From Chionoecetes opilio (lineage: Eukaryota; Arthropoda; Malacostraca; Decapoda; Majidae): a stretch of DNA of 64,000 bases. Numbering within the stretch: the stretch's first letter is position 1; each line of letters starts with the position of its first letter. A program made the translations under genes and the position numbers. Where the stretch lies: assembly GCA_016584305.1 (NCBI GenBank), contig JACEEZ010022721.1, forward strand, positions 178,501-242,500. The letters run 5' to 3'. Shown piece after piece: positions 1 to 10,703 of this stretch. The notes below the pieces were generated by a model. The model ran no database searches. It was given only the letters and a program-made list of their open reading frames with translations, and was not told the DNA's origin.

Positions 1-289
1 CCAGTGATAGCATCAGCAAGTTTCGCGCCACGGCTGGAACGGGGCTGATGTTTTTCCCGGGCTTTTTACAAAAACCGTGTTTTTTTTGGGAAATGAGGCA
101 TGAATTATTTTTTGTGGATTAGGTATTTTGAATACCTAATCATATTCAATGCAAATTCAACATAATTATGCGAAGAAAAAATGAGTCTGGACGATTACTT
201 TATAAGAAGAACACAACGCTCTCGAACGATGATGTCAAAGAAAAAGAAAAAATAGTCTCAATCACTCTTTTGTGGTTATCAAGGAGAGA

Positions 290-565
290 ATATGTGTGTA
301 TGTGTGTAATTCACCCATGGCCTTGTCCACGCGAGCCTGACTCACGATCACCAGCTTTACCCTCCCGGAGCCAGCTTGGAGCTCATTATGACCGATCTTT
401 GGGTAATGTTCGGACCTCACACACCACACATACGCATCCCCTTGCTCAAAGGGGACAGTAACCGCTCGAATTTGTCAGTGAAAAATCCCCTGCGAGCAAG
501 GATTTGAGCCTGCTAACCACAGAATGGAGCGCCAACGCTCTATCTACGTGACCATCGTGTGTGCA
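290..565 (-). repeat. tRNA-derived SINE-like repeat (third family)
   Basis: Read on the minus strand, 480-560 resembles a tRNA head. An A-box-like TAGATAGAGCGTTGG is followed about 35 bases on by a B-box-like GGCTCAAATCC, the two halves of a pol III internal promoter. The sequence down to about 290 would be the body. I see only one copy here, so the tail and the boundaries are not confirmed. A decayed tRNA pseudogene is the alternative. Confidence 0.35.
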
Positions 566-625
566 GTGTGAGCGCACTCGTAGGTGTGGATATGAATGTC
601 TGTGTGTTTAGTAAAGTACCATTGA

Positions 626-631
<6 letters not shown>

Positions 632-690
<59 letters not shown>
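632..690. repeat. (GT)n microsatellite
   Basis: Nearly pure GT dinucleotide run inside a longer GT-rich stretch that starts around 565. Confidence 0.95.
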
Positions 691-798
691 GGTGGATCGG
701 TGGGGTGGGTATAGTTGGGTGAAAAGATGAATGTGCTCTTGTTTGTTTATGTAAAGAGTTCTTTTACCGCGAGCTGTAGGTCAGAGGCACGTATGTAT

Positions 799-799
799 G

Positions 800-887
<88 letters not shown>

Positions 888-893
888 TCTTTT
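799..893. repeat. (CT)n microsatellite
   Basis: CT dinucleotide run with a few interruptions. The apparent Ser-Leu reading frame across it is an artefact of the repeat. Confidence 0.95.
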
Positions 894-1479
894 CTTTCAT
901 CTTCAATCTTTAGATATTTTCTTGTTTATCTCACATTCCTTCTCGTTCAGTTGATTTGTTGTGTGTTTCTTTTTGTTTGCTCGTGATCTAATTATGTAAT
1001 GTGCATTGTAGAGGTAAGATTTAGGGTATCTGGCAACTCGACCCTTTTCGCCTACGGACATGTGTTTGGGTCAGGTCAAGACCCCATTCTCTGACTCACA
1101 GTCACTCACCTCACTCTTCAGTAGCCTCGGAATCGCCGCTAAGACGCTTCTCTTTGCGTCTCTGCGATTGTCTTTACAAGTTGTACATACGTAACTATAC
1201 TTGTAGATTATAATACATACGGTAACAGTGTATATCTCTACTCCTCATCCACATACTCATCCATTACGAAGGCTACATTACCAGTTGCCCTTGAAAGGGT
1301 GTCAAAAAAATACCCACGTGCATACCCGCTCTCCGCCACGTGTAACTACCTGGGGCCAGATCCAGCAAAAAAGCGTAAGTCAAGCGGCGTAAGTATGGCG
1401 TAAATGCTACTCCGGCGCAACCCTCGCCCCCCTCTTGCACCGAGGCTGTTTGAATAATCCGCCGAGATGGACTTACGCC
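894..1479. other. no recognisable gene
   Basis: I see no coding frame, RNA or repeat boundary that I can support here. The stretch is unique-looking and moderately AT-rich. Confidence 0.5.
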
Positions 1480-1700
1480 GGGCGCAAGGAGGACTATCTC
1501 GGAGTATCTCCACAGAGACAGCTGATTGGCTGGCGAATACAATGACGTCATCCTCGCTAATAGCGAATCACAGCAGTGTTTATATCTATTCAGATCTATC
1601 AGCCAATCACAAGGCTGCCACGAGATAAATTGTTTACAAACATTAATCAGCTGATTACTCAGCTGGCATCTGGCTTGACACAACAAATCGATGTATCCTG
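1480..1700. repeat. fragment related to the long inverted repeat of the 46-48 kb element
   Basis: The block has ATTGGCTGGCGA, ACAATGACGTCA and CAGCCAATCACAAGGC in the same order as the terminal repeats near 46.25-46.35 kb and 47.88-48.00 kb. It is probably a decayed relative of that Tc1/mariner-like element end. The CCAAT and TGACGTCA motifs look promoter-like, but their repetition at the other two sites argues for transposon DNA rather than a host promoter. Confidence 0.4.
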
Positions 1701-1849
1701 TATAAAACGATAAGGAAGGGTCCCTGATTGATGTTTGATGATGATGTTTGAAGAATTTCGTCAGTTATTGACGCAGCTGAGATGGATCTCTGCTGTAACC
1801 AGACAGCTCTCTCGCAGACTACCCCTAGAGAGCTGTCTGCTAGTGCTTA

Positions 1850-2042
1850 TAGTGTTGGCCGAAGCCAGCACCCCGGGAGGCGGGTTACAAACCCCCGGCT
1901 AACACCCGGTACCCATTCACTGCTGGGTGGACAGGGGCTCGGGTTTTAAGGAAACAGCCCAACTGTTCCCGCTCCACCCGGGGATCGAACCCGGGACTTC
2001 TCGGTTGTGAACCGAGCGTGCTTCCCCTACACTAAGGAGTAC
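1850..2042 (-). repeat. SINE-1 (tRNA-derived), copy 1
   Basis: On the minus strand a tRNA-like head of about 75 bases starts at 2042. It has a TAGTGTAGGGG A-box region, an anticodon-like stem-loop (CTCGG, loop TTCACAA, CCGAG) and a GGTTCGATCCC B box. The body ends with GGCTTCGGCCAACACT near 1850. The same body recurs at 10704, 22179, 41378 and 48720. The acceptor stem does not pair properly, so this is a SINE rather than a working tRNA gene. Confidence 0.8.
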
Positions 2043-2339
2043 CATTGACAGTACAGATTCACCAGAAATAAACAATTTGGAGGCAATGATTTAAGGCGCA
2101 GACATCCTGATTGACCTAATAATTCAGGGACAAAAAGGGGCAAACATCATGGTTAACCATATAATCATATAATTCAAGGGCGTTAAGAGGCAGACATTCT
2201 GAGTGACCTAATCGTATCATCAAGGATAATGAGAACGGTACCTGGTACTCTCGTCTACCGAAATTCTCGTCCTGACACAATTCGAGAACTCTCGCCGAAG
2301 GTAATGGTTAGATTAGTAGGATATTAAGGGAAAGATACC

Positions 2340-3345
2340 GGTAAAAATGAACGAGGACTACGCGGTCATTTTCTGAAACACTGACTAGATTTTCCTTGGG
2401 TAAAATTAGTGCTTTTGATAAAAATAGACGAGGACTGCGCAGTCATTTTCTGAGACACTGACTAGTTTTTCCGGTAAATTTCTAGTGTTTGCCCATATTC
2501 TCCCACTAACCCCCAAGCAAGTTTGGGCACTTGTGGGAATGCGGGGTTTTCGGGTGGGGAGCAAATAATGCGTCGGAGACACGTAATTTAAGAATTGTGT
2601 AGAGGAGACAAACTCCCTAGATCTAAGGTAATTTCCTTATATCTAGAGAAATTTGCCTAACCAAAATTAACCTAACCTAGCGGGGGGCTTGACCCACTGA
2701 TAAACTAACCTAACCTAACCTAAATCTAACCAAATCTAACCTAACCTAACCTAACCAAATATAACCTACCCTAACCTAACCAAATATAACCTAACCTAAC
2801 CTCCTAGCGGGGGGTTGGGGGGAGTTCGTGATTAGTGTTTTTGGTAAAAAATGGACGAGGACTGCGCGGTCATTTTCTGAGACACTGACTAGTTTTTCCT
2901 TGGGTAAAATTAGTGCTTTTGATAAAAATAGACGAGGACTGCGCAGTCATTTTCTGAGACACTGACTAGTTTTTCCGGTAAATTTCTAGTATTTGCCCAT
3001 ACTCTCCCACTAACCCCCAAGCAAGTTTGGGCACCTGTGGGAATGTGGGGTTTTCGGGTGGGGAGCAAACAATGCGTCGGAGACACGTAATTTAAGAATT
3101 GTGTAGAGGAGACAAACTCCCTAGATCTAAGGTAATTTCCTTATATCTAGAGAAATTTGCCTAACCAAAATTAACCTAACCTAGCGGGGGGCTTGACCCA
3201 CCGATAATCTAACCTAACCTAACCTAAATCTAACCAAATCTAACCTAACCTAACCTAACCAAATCTAACCTACCCTAACTTAACCAAATATAACCTAACC
3301 TAACCTCCTAGCGGGGGGTTGGGGGGAGTTCTCGACACTTCGGTC
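2340..3345. repeat. 504-bp tandem duplication containing CCTAA (TTAGG) blocks
   Basis: Two nearly identical units, anchored at ACGAGGACT at 2351 and 2855, lie 504 bases apart. Each begins with two copies of a roughly 75-80 base subunit (ACGAGGACTGCGC, then CATTTTCTGAGACACTGACT). Each then has a segment with GCGTCGGAGACACG and ends in runs of CCTAA and CCAAATCTAA before GCGGGGGGTTGGGG. A degenerate third set of subunits continues at 3560-3790. CCTAA is the complement of the arthropod telomere unit TTAGG. The block is internal, so it is interstitial rather than a chromosome end. Confidence 0.85.
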
Positions 3346-3559
3346 ATCATTCTGTGAGGATCGTCAAGTTTACACGTCTCTGGACTCAGAAGAAATCCAA
3401 TGAATTTTCCCTAAATCTAGGGTTTTTTTTCAACACCCCTAACTCAAAAATTATGTGGTTGCGACGCATATTTTGTACCCCAGCCAAATATCCCGCACTC
3501 CCCCAGGTCCCCAAGCTTGTTTTGTGGGAGAGGAGGAGTATGGGCAAACACTAGAATAA

Positions 3560-3790
3560 TACCGTTTTTCCTTGCCTAAAATTAGTGCTTTTGGTCAAAA
3601 TGGACGAGGACTGCGCGGTCATTTTCTGAGACTTAACTTTTTTTGCCTTGCCTAAAATTTGTGCTTTTGGTCAAAATGGACGAGGAATGCGCGGTCAATT
3701 TCTGAGACACTGACTTTTTTTGCCTAAAATTTGTTTTTTCAGATGGATAGAACCAAATCTAACCTCCTAACGTGAGGGCTCCGCCCCCCT
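3560..3790. repeat. degenerate continuation of the 504-bp repeat
   Basis: Two more copies of the ACGAGGA...CATTTTCTGAGAC subunit (anchors at 3604 and 3680) are followed by CCAAATCTAACC. They are shorter and more diverged than the two complete units upstream. The gypsy remnant starts shortly after. Confidence 0.7.
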
Positions 3791-3876
3791 CGACCCCCCA
3801 GCGAGATTATGAACCTAACCAAACCTCCTATATGGTTGGGGGGCCTCTGGAACGGGAGGTTGTGTCTGTATGGGTC

Positions 3877-5180
3877 CTGTGACGTGTGCAGTGCTAAGAT
3901 GGGCCCCAATGTACGTGCTAGGGCACTATTACAGCTTTATCAGGTGGGAGCACCCATGGAGAGGGTGGCAGTGGACATAGTGGGTCCTTTGCCCCAGACG
4001 GCCAGAGGAAATCGCTATGTGTGTGTGGCGATGGATTATTTTACTAAGTGGCCGGAAGCCTACCCTCTCCACACCCATATGGCTGCCACGGTTGCCGAAG
4101 CTCTGGTGGATGAATTTTTCTCCAGATTCGGTGATGCCTGAGGAGTTACACTCGGACCAAGGGAGGGAATTTGAGTCCGAGGTGTTCAGGGAGTGCTGCC
4201 AGTTGCTCGATGTGCGGAAGACACGTACAACTCCACTCCGGCCGCAGTCAGACGACATGGTGGAGCGTTATAATCGCACACTGGCCCAGCAGCTGGCGAA
4301 GAGCTGCCAGGAAGGACAGGGGGACTGGGACCTGAAGCTTCCCCTACTACTCATGGCATACCGGTCGGCAGAACATGAGGCCACCGGTTACTCACCTGCC
4401 AGGCTTATGTGAGGCCGGGAGCTGCGGCTACCACTGGACCTCATCCCCGGACCGGACGGCCGCCAAACGAGGGGATGCCCACTGCAACCTTACACCTTTG
4501 CCCTAAAAGAACGGATGGAGGAAATACACCATCAAGTCCGGGGTAACCTCCGGATGGCGGGAGAGGCCATGAAGACCCGCTATGACCGGCATACTGAGGT
4601 GCCGGTATTCCAGGAAGGGCAGCAGGTGTGGCTGTACAACCCAAGGAGGAAGAAGGGGCAGTCTCCTAAGCTGCAGAGTCCATGGGAGGGGCCATACACC
4701 GTGGTGGAGGTGATTTCTGATGTCACCTTCCGGATCCGCAGGCCACCCCGAAGGAGAACAATGGTAGTCCATGCTGATAGGCTCTGGAGGTACTATGGTC
4801 CGGGCTACTACAGTTGGGAGGATGGCACCGAGAGAGACGTCTCGACGCCAGAGCCGTGTGGCAGGAGGATGGACGGGAATTCTCAAATCTCTGCCACGGT
4901 ACGTCCCGGTGAAGAGGACCAGGATCCAGCTTCGGACCGTGAGGGTGACGAGGAACGCGCTTCCTGGCCGGGGGAGGAGGACGTGGGCGACATGGGGCTG
5001 GTTCCTCTAACCAGCCTCGAACCTAGCGAGCAGGCGGCAGCAGAGGAACCTACCTCGGTACCAGTTGATGTGGGCGACAGCGAGGTCCAAGCAGCAGGCT
5101 TGGGAGGCGCACGCCCGAAGCACCCCCGACGTACCCCTAGGTGGATGGAAGACTTCATATTGGCCGGCCCAGAGGGCTAG
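3877..5180 (+). pseudogene. Ty3/gypsy integrase remnant (3' part of pol)
   Basis: This is the end of a gypsy polyprotein. It starts inside the zinc-binding region (CDVC), then has the integrase core with VDIVGPL (first Asp), HSDQG (second Asp) and VERYN (Glu), followed by a C-terminal domain (VWLYNPRRKKGQSP, WEGPY, VHADRLW) and an acidic tail. Integrase would join element cDNA to the chromosome. Two lesions are visible: a frameshift near 4135 between the two Asp motifs, and an in-frame TGA at 4410-4412. RT, RNase H and gag are missing, so the copy is truncated at its 5' end near 3870. The element's 3' LTR follows at 5367. Confidence 0.9.
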
Positions 5181-5366
5181 CTCACTCTAAAAAGGAACTA
5201 GGCAGGTCAGACCTTTCGTTTGATGGGGGTTTTTTCTATGGATTATCTGGAATGTACACAGTCAATGAGTTGTATTTTCTTTTGGGTTTGTTTTGTTGCC
5301 TTGCCCTTGTTCCTTTCTAATGCTTTTGGCGAGTGAGGACGCTCGCATTTTTACAGGAGGGGGCAG

Positions 5367-5916
5367 TGTTACGGCCGCGCTCCTGAAGAACTCTGGCTCA
5401 AGCTCGGAGGACGCGGTGTGTTTTGGGCGGGAACACAGAGGGGATAGCAGTGACGGCGATATAAGGAAGATAAGGAAGACTGTGGTGGGGTTTTGAGGAC
5501 GATCACCGATCTGTAGTGACGGGCTGTAGTGACTCTGGGAACTTATTAGATGCATAACAGTGACTGCAGTGATAGTGAAGGAATAATTGTAACCACCGTG
5601 TGGTTGCGACAGTTGACAAGTGACTGGACCTATTCTCGGTGGGCGTGATGCTGTCTCTGTGTAGTGCAATATAGTCTGGAAAAGGATGTGATTGTGTTAT
5701 TCCGCCTGTGCCTGTGTGTGTGTGCCGTGGTGGTGATGTGCCAGTGTGGGGAGCCCGTGCTCAGGGCCTAAGGGTACTCATTGTCTTCGGTCCCGGCTAA
5801 ACACATAACCGGAATCAGCTCCTCCATCCCACGCGTCTGAGGCCGGCCCAGTGTGGGAGGCAGCAAGGCCTTGGGAGGCAGGTTAGTTGGGCGGCTGTGG
5901 TAGCAGGTTTGTAACA
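5367..5916 (+). mobile_element. 3' LTR of the gypsy remnant
   Basis: The 550-bp block begins TGTTAC and ends GTAACA, a perfect 6-bp inverted terminus of the TG...CA type. A purine-rich tract (ACAGGAGGGGGCAG, 5353-5366) sits immediately upstream, as expected for the plus-strand primer. A TATAAGG box at 5460 suits a pol II promoter. The matching 5' LTR is absent because the element is truncated, so the target duplication cannot be verified. Confidence 0.85.
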
Positions 5917-5983
5917 CTATTCTAATTTTACAGTTTATATTTCACTACTAATAACTTATGTATAGTTAAACTTAAAACATTAT

Positions 5984-6160
5984 AGTGGAGTGGCTTCTAG
6001 GCTAGAAAATGAGGTATACCTTGCACTTTCTTAGAACAAAGCCAAACCAGGCTCATTTGAATCGTATTGATGTCTATTTTGCGAAAATCATGGTTGTAGT
6101 TCGCCGAAAGGCGTCCAACATAGCAAATTAACCCCTTGTTTGCGATGACATCAGAAAAAA
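5984..6160 (+). repeat. left terminal inverted repeat of the FEN-like element
   Basis: It pairs with 9004-9178 in inverted orientation. Matching segments include CCTTGCACTTTCTTAGAAC, TATTGATGTCTATTTTG, AAAATCATGGTTGTAGTTC and TAACCCCTTGTTTGCGA. There is one indel of about 13 bases and scattered substitutions, so the insertion is old. Confidence 0.85.
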
Positions 6161-6537
6161 ATTGGAATTCCAGAATTTCACTTTATCTTGATGTTTCACG
6201 CATTTAATCATCATTTTAAGGTTAGAGTACCATTATATGTCCCCCTAGGATATCATACTTGCTCATTAATATGTTTTTTAATATCAAAGGGATCATGCAA
6301 CCCCCAGAATTTCCATGAAATTTGGCTTTTTGGAGTCTTTTCACCATATTGCATAATAAAAGCATATGAAATGGACACAAATAGTAAAAAGTAAAGAACA
6401 AAACAAATTCATATTCAACTGGGAAGATCTCAGTTTAATATTAAGATTCACACCTTCCTGAACCTCATCGTATAACATAGTTATTAACCCCTTAAAGCCA
6501 AACAAGTAAGAACCTGGAAAATGGAAAATGGAAAATG

Positions 6538-6571
6538 ATCGCTATCTCCGCTGGATTGCGGAGATAGCGAT
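6538..6571. repeat. 14-bp perfect hairpin near the left end of the FEN-like element
   Basis: ATCGCTATCTCCGC and its exact complement flank a 6-base loop (TGGATT). It lies between the nuclease stop codon and the left TIR, on the 3' side of the ORF. It could act in RNA 3'-end structure or as a subterminal recognition hairpin; neither is shown. Confidence 0.7.
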
Positions 6572-6833
6572 TGCTCCTTTTTCAACTAAATACTACATGT
6601 CCTAAGTTAATAAATGCAATTTATCATACTGACAACATTCAAATATCTTCAATTTACCTCTCTTTTATCACCAACATAGCAAATTGACAGGATTACATGC
6701 CTTAATTGAGTACCATACCCAATATTTTGACAAGCATTCATATTTCAATGAGATCCTTTCCCTCAGGTTCATCACCAAATTCCGTAACAACCATTATAAT
6801 CAGAAACTTGCTTTAATTTAAAGTTAAGAAGAG

Positions 6834-8909
6834 TCAATCTAATAACATTTCAATTGGGATGGGGAGGAGCATTAATATATAAGTTTCTAAATCCTCAGTA
6901 ACCTCAGATTCATTCTCCCCAGCAAGTTGGTTTTTTGGATTCTGACATTCCCCTTTACAGCTGCAAATATCTATGCACTCTAATGATGCTAGTGCACAAG
7001 GACACTTTCCTGGGTTAGTGCAACCATTGTCTGTACAGTATAAATGTGTGATGTCTCTCACCTCAACAGGTGCAGAATCTTTTGTGTACATGGTGGGTTG
7101 GAGCTCACCATCTTCTTTATTTCTGTTCCATCCGTGTCCAACAGGATCCATCAGTTCAGGCTTGGCAATGTGACTGGTGCACCAGATTGCAACCTGGTAT
7201 TTGGCTCGAAGCACATATTGCTGAAACGCATCCTCAGTTGGTGAAAGCATTGCGGCTGGTTTGTCAGTTGTGGTCGCCCAAAGGAAGCGTAAATCATCTA
7301 GAGTATCTGATTACCCCAATTTTCGAGCCTGCTTTCCATGCATAAGTATTACAAAATTCCTTGCAGATTCAATGGAAGCTTCAGTGTCTGTTTCATGAAA
7401 ATGCTGCAGACTTCCCAAGAGGCCAATATTCCTGGACAGTGTTGTGTAGGCTGTGCGTTTACCAATTCTGTACATAGCACAAGTTGTATCACAGCCGGTA
7501 AGGGCATGCACTACAGGAAGGTATCAACACATTTCTGGGCCGATAGATTCTGCTATTTCATGAACTGGGATGTAGCGTTCGGAGCTGACGAGTTTTGGGG
7601 AATGCCCGGCATGCATATATACTTCTGGCGACAGCAGTCTTTTATTCCAGTAGTGTAGCAACAGGATGAGGGCATCAGTGTCATCACATCGAATGATGGT
7701 TCGCAAATTAATTGATAGATGGGCAGCATGCAGCAGAATTCGAGTATCTGCCTCCTCTTGCGAACTGAACAGCTCGTCTAATACTGACACTCCTGTCTCA
7801 GTCACCTGTTTCACAACCTCCCCCTCACTAAAGCCTCCGGCCAGAACAGTTGATGAACCTGTGGGTAGTTTGTCGCCTATACTTGCACATATGTATTGAC
7901 AGATGAAGTTTGCCAAACTTGCCTTATTTCCAGAATTCTTCAGGAACAGTCTGTAATTTGGTACATGTCTGCTGCCTTAGATATCATGAGTTGTCACTGT
8001 GGTATTTGTTGCACCTCTACGGGTTCTTTAATTTTATTTGATGGAATGTTCATGATCATAGCGGTCGAAGATGATGGTGACCTGTGTAATGCCGAGAGAA
8101 GGATTTCTAAGAAGGCGTATTATCCTTTTCTGAACTATTTCTGCCAAATCGTTGAACGTCTTAAAGTGGCTCTCATTCAATGAGTGTATCATTGCCATAC
8201 CATCAATTATGTACATTGATGAACAACTGGGTGACATCTCGGGCAGCTCTGTTATTACATCTGTACATTTTTCTTCAAGTTTCGCTGTCAGTTCAGCCTT
8301 TGCAGTCTTGCGCATGGAACCATCATCATGAAATAATGATGGCGGTACAGCAGCTAGTTCAAAGCTCAGGCCAAATATCATATCTACTTCTCGATTCTTT
8401 GAAACTGATAGCAGTCTTCTGAATAATATCTCTGTGTTAATGATAAGTTTCCTGTCCTTCTCGTAGGTGAGGGCTTTTTTCATGCGTGAAAATGTCAGCA
8501 CTGAACATCGAGGCAATGGGTCCCAAAAGCTAACAGAAGACCCCTGGTCGATCCTTTCTGCAATGAACTCATCCGTAGCTTTCTGTCCTCTCTGTGGGAC
8601 TTCCATCATTGACTTTTCAACCTCAGGCGTTACTACCTGACCAGTAGTGATGTTCACCAATGTCGAGGGAATGTTGTCCAGGTCAAAAGGATCTTGGCAT
8701 TGACTTAGTATGAAACACTTGATGTTGGATGCATCCTTTCTGTCCTGCTCCATCCTCGCATTTCCAAGTTCAGTATGGAAGAGGTTGATCCCATGGTTAA
8801 CACAAATGTCTTTAAACGACTCCGAGTATTCCCCCGTTACATGCCTGGTTAGAAGCCATCTCAGCAGAGCTCCCTTCCTGCGGGTGTAACCAATAACTCC
8901 TCCTTGGGT
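6834..8909 (-). pseudogene. FEN1/XPG-like PIN-domain nuclease, element-encoded, with in-frame stops
   Basis: A single minus-strand frame of about 690 codons has the layout of a flap-endonuclease catalytic core. IIDGMA (Asp codon 8202-8204) and IIFDRYD (Asp 8064-8066) match the N-terminal acidic pair. QEEADTRILLHA (Glu 7755-7757) and RCDDTDALI (Asp 7680 and 7674) match the middle cluster. LTGCDTTCAMYRIGK (Asp 7488-7490) matches the GCDY...GIG helix-turn region. About 230 residues precede the core, and a Cys-rich segment (about ten Cys, near 6.93-7.05 kb) follows it. In-frame stops occur at 8034, 8028, 7977, 7524 and 7311, with no frameshift. The frame opens after a TAG at 8910-8912; an ATTAG/ACC junction there could be a splice acceptor, so a first exon may be lost or unseen. 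The FEN assignment is by motif order only. Confidence 0.75.
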
Positions 8910-9003
8910 CTAATCATTTAATGTTGGTCAAACCTTAAAAAACATAATTTGATGCAAGAACATTAAAGGTAGAGTGAAATTTTGCAATTTGGTATTTTTT
9001 CGG

Positions 9004-9178
9004 GTGTTTTCGCAAACAAGGGGTTAATTTGCTATGTCAGACACCTTTCCGTGAACTACAACCATGATTTTCTCAAAATAGACATCAATACTTCAAATGA
9101 GATCAAATTTACTTTGTTCTAAGAAAGTGCAAGGTATGTCAATTTTTAGAGGCTTATTTCAATGAAAGCCGCTCCACT
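9004..9178 (-). repeat. right terminal inverted repeat of the FEN-like element
   Basis: Inverted partner of 5984-6160, ending CTCCACT at 9178 and followed directly by the ATTAT duplication. Confidence 0.85.
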
Positions 9179-9188
9179 ATTATAGGGT

Positions 9189-9511
9189 TTACATGTAGGT
9201 ACTTAATATTTTGGCTGTTTTATCCAAGCGTTCACAGCACTCTTGAAGGTCTGGAGTGACGAGGTAGAGTGAAGCTGTGTCTGTTGTACCCTGCGGTTCC
9301 ACATTTTTGTATAGCATGGAAGGAAGGAGCGCAGAGAGGTCTCCGTCCTGGCAAAAGGGATGATCAGTTGATGGTCCCTGGTAGCAGCAGTTCGTGTGGT
9401 GTAGCCCTGTGGTCTTGCCCAGGGCTCTCGGAGAGCAGCCAGGTACGGGACATGCTGCTGTGTGTCTTGTAAACGACAACACAGTCCTGCTACGTCGCGA
9501 CGCTGCTGCAA
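9189..9511 (-). pseudogene. LINE ORF2 C-terminal fragment
   Basis: The minus-strand frame has the tail typical of non-LTR retrotransposon ORF2: an Arg-rich stretch, then SLRSFLPCYTKMWN and LQTFKSAVNAWI just before the stop at 9203-9205. The RT catalytic part is missing because the copy is 5'-truncated where the CT array begins. The clade (jockey or CR1-like) cannot be fixed from this piece. Confidence 0.65.
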
Positions 9512-9529
9512 GGGTTGCAGAGGAGGAAG

Positions 9530-9768
<239 letters not shown>

Positions 9769-9925
9769 TCCCGGCTCTGCGTTGTACATCACGACTGTTT
9801 CAGATCCCTGCGCCATTCCGTCAGCGTTCTAGTCCCCAATTCGTCCTGTTGTGGTGGCGCTTTGTATCTCAATACATTGTTAGTTTGTACTTGCAAGTGT
9901 CTAGATAGAATCAAGTATCTTTCAT

Positions 9926-9926
<1 letters not shown>

Positions 9927-9987
<61 letters not shown>

Positions 9988-10001
9988 CTTCTCTCTCTCT
10001 C

Positions 10002-10068
<67 letters not shown>
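9927..10068. repeat. (CT)n microsatellite
   Basis: Interrupted CT run. Confidence 0.95.
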
Positions 10069-10073
<5 letters not shown>

Positions 10074-10254
10074 TCCTTTCCCGTTACTCCGTTTTATATT
10101 CTCTTATATTCTACTCTTGCCGTGTGCCGTCTATTGTTGCCTAAGGGCATCGTATTTCCCTACGCTTTTGAAAAGCTTACTTTTCTATTGGACATCTTTA
10201 AATGTTTCATGCACTAGTCTACATTACATTTTGCTCGAGAATTAATATAAATCC

Positions 10255-10298
10255 AGAACTAATACCATTTTGTAATCTTACAAAATGGTATTAGTTCT
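10255..10298. repeat. 21-bp perfect palindrome with a 2-base loop
   Basis: The left arm (10255-10275, beginning AGAACTAATACC) and the exact complement (10278-10298) are separated only by TC. Such a tight perfect inverted repeat suggests a recent template-switch event or a cruciform-forming site. No flanking duplication is obvious. Confidence 0.8.
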
Positions 10299-10703
10299 TA
10301 TCTCTCTATGTCAAACATGCATCAAGGCTTATGGTTTATGGCCAAGGCAAGGTTTATTAATCTTTATTGCATTAACCTCAATAACCTGCACCATTGCACC
10401 CGCGGGACGCAGGGATATGTTTCTTTTTAATTAACCTCTGACCCACGGGGCTCAAAGTCTGGGTTATGTTTTTGTTTCATTTATTTGTCAGTACTCCCAT
10501 ATTTTACTCTGCGTTTTTACCAGTTATTTACCGCGGGAGGTCTGGTACTTGTCTTTCCTCGCCCTTTCCTTCATCACACATTCCTCCTTCATACAAACAT
10601 ATAGCGGGATCACACATATCCGTTGCTCGATCGTGAGTCATCGTTGCTCGTCCATTATTGCCATTAAACCTGATACCCCTCGCGATAATGCAGCTGTTTT
10701 CGT

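Larger units (their letters stand above)
5984..9178. mobile_element. TIR element carrying a FEN1/XPG-like nuclease ORF
   Basis: The 3195-bp element starts AGTGGAG and ends CTCCACT. It is bounded by imperfect terminal inverted repeats of roughly 175 bases and by a perfect 5-bp direct repeat ATTAT (5979-5983 and 9179-9183), which I read as the target-site duplication. The only coding content I can find is a minus-strand FEN-like nuclease frame (6834-8909). I see no DDE transposase, RT or tyrosine recombinase. AG...CT ends recall Polintons, but those are far larger, make 6-bp duplications and encode polymerase and integrase. This may be a non-autonomous element or a family with an unusual mobilising enzyme. 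Confidence 0.75.

Noticed and set aside
1967..2042. tRNA-Val-like gene (CAC anticodon)
   Set aside because: The acceptor stem does not pair, the body is SINE and the same head recurs at 22179, so it is a SINE head and not a working tRNA.
2690..3330. Chromosome end (telomere)
   Set aside because: CCTAA blocks are short, interrupted and flanked by unique and transposon DNA on both sides.
5984..9178. Polinton/Maverick fragment
   Set aside because: AG...CT ends fit, but the duplication is 5 not 6 bp, the element is only 3.2 kb with both ends present, and there is no polymerase, integrase or capsid ORF.
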